A stretch of DNA of 7,524 nucleotides, taken from Bermanella sp041589295. GTDB lineage: Bacteria > Pseudomonadota > Gammaproteobacteria > Pseudomonadales > Oceanobacteraceae. Each line of letters opens with the position of its first letter. Position 1 is the stretch's first letter. The stretch is from positions 1-7,524 of the forward strand of contig JBFHVZ010000203.1 of NCBI GenBank assembly GCA_041589295.1. Reading direction: 5' to 3'. Below, one piece after another: positions 1 through 3,801 of this stretch. Below the pieces are notes generated by a model. That model made no database searches, was not told where the DNA came from, and saw only the letters and a program-made list of their open reading frames with translations. The translations under genes were made by a program, and so were the position numbers.

Positions 1-45
1 AGCTTGAAGCACAGCTTAAAAACACCCTGCCACCCTACTTCAGCG

Positions 46-115
46 CTCCTCAAGTCTCGCTAGTAGAAGACACACAATTCGATGACGTTTTTAGATTTCC
101 GCTCGCTTGCCAGTC
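46..115 (+). repeat. Intergenic repeat module, copy A
   Basis: This is the leftmost of four copies of a roughly 70 bp module. The left end (46-63, CTCCTCAAGTCTCGCTAG) is identical to 2282-2299. The right end (100-115, CGCTCGCTTGCCAGTC) is identical to 2334-2349 and is found reverse-complemented at 2432-2447 and 2631-2646. The 36 bp between the ends is unlike the other copies. Weaker similarity to copy B extends on both sides, from about 36 to 134. The copy lies just downstream of folK and in the same orientation as copy B beyond tsaD, so A and B bracket the folK-folB-tsaD block. The function is unknown. Confidence 0.8.
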
Positions 116-133
116 ACGCTTCCAGTAGGACTG

Positions 134-152
134 ACCGAGTGTCTTGCTCGGT
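134..152 (-). terminator. Hairpin just past folK stop, possible weak terminator
   Basis: ACCGAG (134-139) and CTCGGT (147-152) form a perfect 6 bp stem with a 7-nt loop. It begins 5 nt beyond the folK stop codon on the minus strand. No run of U follows it in that direction, so it is not a textbook intrinsic terminator. It may instead stabilise the 3' end of the folK message or belong to the neighbouring repeat. Confidence 0.3.
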
Positions 153-157
153 AATTA

Positions 158-640
158 TCAAAGCTCTACCGTCCAAAGACGTTGTCTAGTCGCATCGTAT
201 TCAGACCAAAGTTGTGAATAGGTTTTATTTGTGAGCGGATGAATAGCATCACCAGCTACTTCGGAGAGGGGCAATAATACATAAGCATTTTTAGTGATTT
301 CACCGCGCGGTAAATCTACGCCGTCGATCAAACCGACCAAATCATCGTACGTTAAAATATCAATATCAATGATACGACCCGCTTTGATGGGAGTGTTGGG
401 TTGACGCCCGTAATCCACTTCGATCTGCTTTAACACTTTGCTCAGTTCACCGACGGGTAAATCTGTGTGAAACCCTGCGACAAAGTTGTAGTAATTCTCG
501 CCTTGGTACCCCACAGATTCCGCTTCGTAAATATTAGAAAGCTGCAACACACCAAAGCGTTGCTGCAATTCGGCAATAGCGGCTTTACTGTTTTTTTCGC
601 GATCGATATTACTACCAATGCTCACATAGACTTGAGCCAT
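158..640 (-). CDS. folK: 6-hydroxymethyl-7,8-dihydropterin pyrophosphokinase (HPPK), folB-linked type
   Basis: A 160-residue cytoplasmic enzyme predicted to transfer pyrophosphate from ATP to 6-hydroxymethyl-7,8-dihydropterin, the step before dihydropteroate synthase in folate synthesis. The N-terminus carries the HPPK start VYVSIGSN (residues 4-11). The signature GRIIDIDIL (88-96) supplies the two magnesium-binding aspartates, D92 and D94, and an arginine, R89, matching R92 of E. coli HPPK. The later segment LPRGEITKNAYVLLPL (110-125) replaces the E. coli stretch containing H115 and R121, so those residues are not conserved. This pattern fits, from memory, the second FolK-like family found beside folB in pseudomonads and relatives. 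The ATG lies 2 nt after the folB stop, and a GAGG sits about 12 nt upstream inside folB, suggesting translational coupling. Another folK elsewhere in the genome is likely but cannot be seen. Confidence 0.9.
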   Translation of the reverse strand: MAQVYVSIGSNIDREKNSKAAIAELQQRFGVLQLSNIYEAESVGYQGENYYNFVAGFHTDLPVGELSKVLKQIEVDYGRQPNTPIKAGRIIDIDILTYDDLVGLIDGVDLPRGEITKNAYVLLPLSEVAGDAIHPLTNKTYSQLWSEYDATRQRLWTVEL

Positions 641-642
641 GT

Positions 643-996
643 TCAGCGCGTACCTCGTTGAATTTTCACACCCACTGCACTAGCAGCGGCAATGGCACCG
701 GGCTTCGCCAGTTTTAGACTGACCCATTTCACGTTAAATTCGTTTTGCAAAATCTCACAAATGGATTCCGCCATGGTTTCCACCAAAAGAAATTCACTGT
801 CGCCAATAAAACTTTGCAAACGATCACACACATCTTTGTAGTTCAACGCTTTGCCTATATCTTCGGACTGCGCAGCGGGTTTATTATCCCACGCCATTTC
901 GATATCGAGACGCACGATCTGTTTGACCTCACGCTCCCAATCGTAGATGCCGATAATGGTTTCGATTTCTAAACCTTCAATAAAAACGATGTCCAC
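643..996 (-). CDS. folB: Dihydroneopterin aldolase
   Basis: A 117-residue cytoplasmic enzyme that cleaves 7,8-dihydroneopterin to 6-hydroxymethyl-7,8-dihydropterin and glycolaldehyde, directly feeding FolK. It follows E. coli FolB nearly throughout: MDIVFIE at the start, GIYDWE (16-21), DIEMAWDN (31-38), LVETMAE (71-77) and LKLAKPGA (94-101). The pterin-binding and catalytic residues E21, Y53, E73 and K98 are all at the expected positions. The start is GTG (994-996), supported by an AAGGA Shine-Dalgarno sequence (complement of 1003-1007) 6 nt upstream and by alignment with the usual N-terminus. It lies 2 nt from folK and is almost certainly co-transcribed with it. The 91 nt between it and tsaD contain a REP-type hairpin pair instead of plsY. 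Confidence 0.96.
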   Translation of the reverse strand: MDIVFIEGLEIETIIGIYDWEREVKQIVRLDIEMAWDNKPAAQSEDIGKALNYKDVCDRLQSFIGDSEFLLVETMAESICEILQNEFNVKWVSLKLAKPGAIAAASAVGVKIQRGTR

Positions 997-1009
997 TTGT
1001 ATTCCTTAA

Positions 1010-1062
1010 TGTAGGAGGTTCGCCTCGAACCGAACATATCGCGACGGGGCGTCGCTCTTACA
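1010..1062. repeat. REP-type double hairpin (BIME-like) between tsaD and folB
   Basis: Two perfect hairpins lie side by side: GGTTCG-CCT-CGAACC (1017-1031) and GCGACG-GGG-CGTCGC (1041-1055). The outer ends TGTAGGAG (1010-1017) and CTCTTACA (1055-1062) are inverted copies with one mismatch. This matches the layout of REP elements with a GTAGGAG head followed by a hairpin, known from Pseudomonas, Xanthomonas and other gammaproteobacteria, here as an inverted pair. Such elements are mobilised in trans by RAYT transposases; none is present in this window. Lying inside the presumed tsaD-folB-folK transcript, it could affect mRNA stability or reduce read-through. Confidence 0.8.
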
Positions 1063-1087
1063 AATCTGCACACAACCTGTTGGCCGA

Positions 1088-2113
1088 TCAAATAGCCTTT
1101 AATTCATTCATGGGCCAACGCGGATAGACTCTTATTTCTTCCCCATCTTTCTGCCCAGCAAACAAACGCTGCGCACCGGCGTAAGCGATCATGGCACCAT
1201 TGTCGGTACAAAATTTTGGTCTTGGGTAGTAAACCTGCCCACCTTTTTTATCCATCAGTTCGTGCAATTTTTTGCGCAGATATTGGTTGGCGCTCACGCC
1301 ACCGGCGATGACCAAGCGTTTGTGCCCAGTTTGCTCCAGTGCGCGTCGACATTTAATCACCAAGGTATCGACCACGGCTTCTTCAAACGCCAATGCGATA
1401 TCCGCTTGGTCTTGTTCGCTGATGATTTCATCGTGGGTGTGGTCGGCAATGGTATTGCGCGCAAAGGTTTTTAAGCCGCTGAAAGACATATCCAAACCAG
1501 GGCGGTCGGTCATAGGACGAGGGAATTTAAAGCGCCCTTGTGTGCCTTGTTGGGCCAATTTCGCAATGTGTGGACCGCCGGGATACGGCAGTCCCATCAT
1601 TTTGGCGGTTTTATCAAAGGCTTCGCCTGCGGCATCGTCGATGCTTTCGCCTAGCACTTCATATTGGCCAATGCCTTTAACGTCTACCAGTTGGGTGTGG
1701 CCGCCGGATACCAGCAAGGCAACAAATGGAAATTCGGGGGCGGGTTCTTCTAACAGCGGCGCGAGTAAATGGCCTTCCATGTGGTGTACACCCAATGCAG
1801 GTATACCCCATGTCCACGCCAGCGCGCGCCCCAAGCAAGCACCCACTAACAGTGCTCCGGCGAGACCTGGGCCTGAGGTGTAGGCAATGGCGTCGATGTC
1901 TTTAGCGGTACAGTTGGCTTGAGCCAATACTTCTTTGATCAGCGGAATGGCTTTGCGAATATGGTCGCGAGAAGCCAGCTCAGGCACCACGCCACCGTAG
2001 TTGGCGTGCATATCCACTTGGCTGTACAGAGCGTCCGCAAGTAAGCCCTGATCGGTATCGTAAATGGCAACGCCGGTTTCGTCACAACTGCTTTCTATGC
2101 CTAAAACCCGCAT
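1088..2113 (-). CDS. tsaD: tRNA N6-adenosine threonylcarbamoyltransferase
   Basis: A 341-residue Kae1/Qri7-family ATPase (formerly Gcp/YgjD) that, with TsaB and TsaE, transfers the threonylcarbamoyl group made by TsaC onto A37 of tRNAs reading ANN codons. The N-terminus MRVLGIESSCDETG is canonical. The metal-binding histidines H111 and H115 lie in HHMEGH, with D304 (FCTDNG) as the third ligand. SGGHTQL (136-142) and GGVSANQYLR (271-280) belong to the ASKHA nucleotide fold. I chose ATG 2111-2113 rather than the in-frame ATG at 2161. The 16 extra residues have no counterpart in the family, the AGGG at 2119-2122 (complement) is well spaced, and the predicted promoter would overlap the longer version. 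The length fits E. coli TsaD (337). It is divergent from rpsU, as in many gammaproteobacteria. Confidence 0.97.
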   Translation of the reverse strand: MRVLGIESSCDETGVAIYDTDQGLLADALYSQVDMHANYGGVVPELASRDHIRKAIPLIKEVLAQANCTAKDIDAIAYTSGPGLAGALLVGACLGRALAWTWGIPALGVHHMEGHLLAPLLEEPAPEFPFVALLVSGGHTQLVDVKGIGQYEVLGESIDDAAGEAFDKTAKMMGLPYPGGPHIAKLAQQGTQGRFKFPRPMTDRPGLDMSFSGLKTFARNTIADHTHDEIISEQDQADIALAFEEAVVDTLVIKCRRALEQTGHKRLVIAGGVSANQYLRKKLHELMDKKGGQVYYPRPKFCTDNGAMIAYAGAQRLFAGQKDGEEIRVYPRWPMNELKAI

Positions 2114-2151
2114 ATTGGCCCTGCTTTTTGTCTGCGATAAAAAGGGCGGCG

Positions 2152-2182
2152 ATTTTAGCATGAGCGACTAGATGAGGCACCC
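2152..2182 (-). promoter_or_regulatory. Candidate tsaD promoter with extended -10
   Basis: On the minus strand TGCTAAAAT (complement of about 2152-2160) gives a -10 of TAAAAT with an upstream TG, as in extended -10 promoters. The hexamer 17 bp further upstream is a poor -35 match. Transcription would start near 2145, leaving a leader of about 32 nt before the ATG at 2113. This is a prediction from motif matching only. Confidence 0.4.
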
Positions 2183-2281
2183 GCTTAGTGTTGTTCTAGT
2201 GCATGGAGCGCTTGCTTGATCTATCCCGACCTTTGCTGGCTCTGCTCCAGCGGTTCTGCCCCAGCCACACATACCTCAGCT

Positions 2282-2349
2282 CTCCTCAAGTCTCGCTAGC
2301 TAACACCACTCTAGGTTTGGTCTCTTTTATTTTCGCTCGCTTGCCAGTC
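2282..2349 (+). repeat. Intergenic repeat module, copy B
   Basis: A 68 bp copy whose left end (2282-2299) and right end (2334-2349) are identical to the ends of copy A. The 34 bp centre is different and T-rich. It faces the same way as copy A, and is inverted with respect to copies C and D immediately to the right. B and C could therefore pair through their ends to form a large, imperfect stem enclosing about 82 bp. Confidence 0.85.
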
Positions 2350-2368
2350 GAGCCTCCGGTATGTCTGA

Positions 2369-2393
2369 CTGTGGCATTCAATGCTCACCACAG
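2369..2393. repeat. Small conserved hairpin, first copy
   Basis: CTGTGG (2369-2374) pairs with CCACAG (2388-2393), and an inner CA/TG pair closes on a TTCAA loop, giving a compact stem with an unpaired CTCA on one side. The whole 25 bp is repeated without change at 2568-2592. The surroundings are diverged, so the hairpin may be the preserved part of the element. Confidence 0.6.
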
Positions 2394-2431
2394 TGATCAG
2401 CCGACAGAAGGAGCAGGTAGGTTCGCAGTGT

Positions 2432-2498
2432 GACTGGCAAGCGAGCGGCCGCCACGACTTTGCAGCCTTCACAAATGATAATCAGCGAGACTTGAGGA
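2432..2498 (-). repeat. Intergenic repeat module, copy C (inverted)
   Basis: Reverse-complement copy of the module. The end GACTGGCAAGCGAGCG (2432-2447) is the exact complement of the right ends of A and B. The other end, GCGAGACTTGAGGA (2485-2498), complements their left ends. The 37 bp middle resembles copy D but not A or B. It lies within the first 199 bp tandem unit. Confidence 0.85.
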
Positions 2499-2553
2499 AC
2501 ACGAAGAACCTAGGTGCTCCTGACTGGGAACCTCTGAGCCAATCCATCGAGCC

Positions 2554-2567
2554 TCAGGCATGCCTGA
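2554..2567. repeat. Perfect 14 bp palindrome in second tandem unit
   Basis: TCAGGCATGCCTGA at 2554-2567 is fully self-complementary. The matching place in unit 1 (2355-2368, TCCGGTATGTCTGA) is imperfect. It directly abuts the conserved hairpin at 2568-2592. It could be a protein-binding site or merely part of the repeat's structure; no regulator family is implied. Confidence 0.55.
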
Positions 2568-2592
2568 CTGTGGCATTCAATGCTCACCACAG
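2568..2592. repeat. Small conserved hairpin, second copy
   Basis: Identical 25 bp copy of the hairpin at 2369-2393, with CTGTGG at 2568-2573 and CCACAG at 2587-2592, placed exactly 199 bp further on. Confidence 0.6.
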
Positions 2593-2630
2593 AGACCAGC
2601 CGAGCGAAGGAGCAGATAGGTTCGTAGTGT

Positions 2631-2697
2631 GACTGGCAAGCGAGCGACCACCATGACCTAGCAGCCGCCATAGCTGACAAACGGCGAGACTTGAGGA
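2631..2697 (-). repeat. Intergenic repeat module, copy D (inverted)
   Basis: Second inverted copy. GACTGGCAAGCGAGCG lies at 2631-2646 and GCGAGACTTGAGGA at 2684-2697, separated by 37 bp that diverge from but align with copy C. It lies in the second tandem unit, about 125 bp before the rpsU promoter. Confidence 0.85.
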
Positions 2698-2822
2698 ACA
2701 CGAAGAACCTAGTTACTCCTGACCAAGCCAGCCTTCACCAGCACCTTTTTAACGATTTCGAATGCCAAAGCCCAGCAACCAAGCGGGTTAGCGCTCAATA
2801 GGCTAATCTTCCAGCAAGTGCT

Positions 2823-2859
2823 TTGCATTTGCAGATCAAAACCAGTAGAATGCCCGGCC
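2823..2859 (+). promoter_or_regulatory. rpsU operon promoter with GC-rich discriminator
   Basis: A -10 hexamer TAGAAT (2846-2851, five of six to consensus) is preceded at 17 bp by TTGCAT (2823-2828, three of six). The bases after the -10 are GCCCGGCC (2852-2859). A GC-rich discriminator is typical of ribosomal promoters that are repressed by ppGpp and DksA under stringent control; applying that here is inference. Transcription would start near 2858, giving a leader of about 80 nt before rpsU. Confidence 0.6.
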
Positions 2860-2867
2860 TTCGTGGG

Positions 2868-2895
2868 TCTCTGTGGATAAATCGAGCTACAGAGA
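2868..2895 (+). promoter_or_regulatory. Hairpin in the rpsU 5' leader
   Basis: TCTCTGT (2868-2874) and ACAGAGA (2889-2895) form a perfect 7 bp stem, extendable by G-U and G-C pairs towards a loop rich in A and T. It lies near the 5' end of the predicted leader, about 43 nt before the start codon. It could stabilise the mRNA or be a target for autogenous control by S21. It is not a LexA box, since the CTGT and ACAG halves are 14 rather than 8 bp apart. Confidence 0.5.
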
Positions 2896-2938
2896 AGATG
2901 CCCAAGTCAACGAATACGTAAAAAAGTAGGTAGATTCA

Positions 2939-3154
2939 ATGCCATCAGTAAAACTGAAAGAAAACGAACCATTTGACGTAGCTCTGCGTCGTTTCAAACG
3001 TTCTTGCGAAAAAGCAGGCGTTCTGTCTGAAGTACGTCGTCGCGAACAGTTTGAAAAACCAACAACTGAGCGTAAGCGTAAGAAAGCTGCTGCTGTTAAG
3101 CGTCACCAAAAGAAAGTGATGCGTGAACAGCGTAAGATGACTCGTCTGTACTAA
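2939..3154 (+). CDS. rpsU: 30S ribosomal protein bS21
   Basis: A 71-residue, very basic protein of the small ribosomal subunit platform, involved in base-pairing of mRNA with the 3' end of 16S rRNA during initiation. The sequence PSVKLKENEPFDVALRRFKRSCEKAG, followed by EVRRREQFEKPTTERKRKKAAA and ending MTRLY, matches bS21 over its whole length, and 71 residues is the standard size. Codons are strongly biased towards the highly expressed set. The start ATG is preceded by AGTAGG (2925-2930) at 8 nt spacing. It is the first gene of the rpsU-yqeY-dnaG-rpoD operon. The stop is followed within 2 nt by a hairpin that may limit downstream expression, as befits an operon needing many S21 copies but few primase copies. 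Confidence 0.98.
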   Translation: MPSVKLKENEPFDVALRRFKRSCEKAGVLSEVRRREQFEKPTTERKRKKAAAVKRHQKKVMREQRKMTRLY

Positions 3155-3156
3155 TT

Positions 3157-3182
3157 TCTCTTAGATCCATCTAAACAAGAGA
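3157..3182 (+). promoter_or_regulatory. Hairpin covering the yqeY ribosome-binding site
   Basis: TCTC (3157-3160) plus TTAGA (3161-3165) pair with TCTAA (3170-3174) and GAGA (3179-3182), around a 4-nt loop and with a 4-nt bulge on the 3' side. This makes nine base pairs in the 35 nt gap between rpsU and yqeY. The likely Shine-Dalgarno sequence AAGAGA (3177-3182), 7 nt before the ATG, lies in the 3' arm. Opening by a ribosome finishing rpsU would couple the two genes. There is no U run, so it is unlikely to be a full intrinsic terminator. Confidence 0.55.
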
Positions 3183-3189
3183 CACCGCA

Positions 3190-3642
3190 ATGACTGAACA
3201 AGGACTGATCCAGACCATTAAGGATGCCGTGAAAGAATCGATGCGCGCCAAAGATAAGGAGCGCACCAAGGCATTACGTCTGATCCAGGCCGAGTTCAAG
3301 CGCGTTGAAGTTGACGAACGCATCGAGCTGGATGACGCTCGGGCGCTGGCCATCATGGATAAAATGATGAAGCAGCGCCGCGATTCCATTAAACAGTACC
3401 TAGATGCTGGCCGTGAAGAACTGGCCGCTGTGGAACAGTTTGAAATCGACGTCATCCAGGACTTCTTGCCAGAAGCCCTGAGCGAAGAAGAGATTAGCGC
3501 CATCGTCGCCAAAGCCATTTCTGACAGTGGCGCTGCCGGTATGCAAGACATGGGTAAAGCCATGGCTCTGATTAAACCGCAGATTCAAGGCCGTGCCGAC
3601 ATGGGCATCGTGAGCAAGCTGGTGAAAGCCCAATTAGGCTGA
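3190..3642 (+). CDS. yqeY: GatB/YqeY domain-containing protein
   Basis: A 150-residue soluble protein of the YqeY family, related to the tRNA-binding C-terminal domain of GatB, the amidotransferase subunit acting on misacylated Glu-tRNA(Gln) or Asp-tRNA(Asn). Free-standing YqeY proteins have no firmly assigned role; contact with tRNA is an inference from the domain. Typical family segments are seen: MRAKDKERTKALRLI near 18-32, KQRRDSIKQYLDAGREELAA near 61-80, EIDVIQDFLPEALSEEEI near 84-101, and the C-terminal tail GRADMGIVSKLVKAQL. The length is normal for the family. The ATG has AAGAGA 7 nt upstream. In many gammaproteobacteria the gene lies between rpsU and dnaG as here; E. coli lacks it at this place. 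Confidence 0.95.
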   Translation: MTEQGLIQTIKDAVKESMRAKDKERTKALRLIQAEFKRVEVDERIELDDARALAIMDKMMKQRRDSIKQYLDAGREELAAVEQFEIDVIQDFLPEALSEEEISAIVAKAISDSGAAGMQDMGKAMALIKPQIQGRADMGIVSKLVKAQLG

Positions 3643-3740
3643 ACCCACTGGGCTAACTCAAGCCCTCATACAATCGCGTCGCTTCCGACCAATTGTCATA
3701 GTTATGTAAATGCTGGCATCCTAGCCGCCGTATTTGGTTT

Positions 3741-3764
3741 AAACCGCAGCTTACAGCTGGGTTT
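3741..3764 (+). promoter_or_regulatory. Hairpin upstream of dnaG
   Basis: AAACC (3741-3745) and CAGC (3747-3750) pair with GCTG (3756-3759) and GGTTT (3760-3764), giving nine pairs with one bulged G and a TTACA loop. A competing pairing, AACCGCA (3742-3748) with TGCGGTT (3764-3770), is also possible. The hairpin lies in the 159 nt yqeY-dnaG gap, 37 nt before the dnaG start. In E. coli an attenuating terminator before dnaG lowers primase output. This structure may have that role, but it lacks a following U run. I saw no convincing promoter in the gap. Confidence 0.5.
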
Positions 3765-3801
3765 GCGGTTAGCGTTGTCGATAGGCTCGTAGGTAGGTTT
3801 G

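Larger units (their letters stand above)
2348..2727. repeat. About 199 bp tandem direct duplication, diverged
   Basis: Unit 1 begins at 2348 and unit 2 at 2547, an exact offset of 199 bp, with recognisable similarity ending near 2727. Three blocks are perfectly conserved. The first is 29 bp at 2365-2393 and 2564-2592. The second is 20 bp at 2428-2447 and 2627-2646. The third is 29 bp at 2485-2513 and 2684-2712. The DNA between them has drifted by many substitutions but hardly any indels. The pattern suggests an older duplication in which these blocks are conserved or homogenised. Each unit contains one inverted copy of the roughly 67 bp module. Confidence 0.88.
2114..2938. other. Gene-free divergent region between tsaD and rpsU
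   Basis: About 825 nt separate the two divergent starts. Short open frames here (for example 2203-2433 and 2381-2632) run straight through the repeats, share peptide segments only because the DNA is duplicated, and match no protein family I recognise. I therefore treat the region as non-coding. It holds the tsaD promoter side (2114-2182), the repeat cluster (about 2270-2727), and the rpsU promoter and leader (about 2822-2938). Between 2728 and 2820 I see only a minor 5 bp inverted repeat (TTAGC 2788-2792 / GCTAA 2802-2806). Confidence 0.75.

Noticed and set aside
1272..1883. 203-codon plus-strand open frame opposite tsaD
   Set aside because: It is a shadow of the well-supported tsaD gene and resembles no known family.
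2114..2161. Longer TsaD starting at the ATG complement of 2159-2161
   Set aside because: The added 16 residues are outside the family alignment and overlap the predicted promoter. The ATG at 2113 gives the canonical start.
2203..2632. Two overlapping short plus-strand open frames of 76 and 83 codons
   Set aside because: They run through the duplicated repeats, and their shared peptide arises in two different frames because the repeat period of 199 is not a multiple of 3. There is no family resemblance.
2282..2697. CRISPR array or integron attC cluster
   Set aside because: Copies are in mixed orientation with irregular spacing of 82-133 bp and no short regular spacers. The ends lack the attC core sites and no cas or integrase gene is present.
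2871..2892. LexA-like CTGT...ACAG upstream of rpsU, tempting because E. coli rpsU has a LexA box
   Set aside because: The half-sites are separated by 14 bp instead of the 8 bp needed for LexA. The pair is better explained as the arms of an RNA hairpin.
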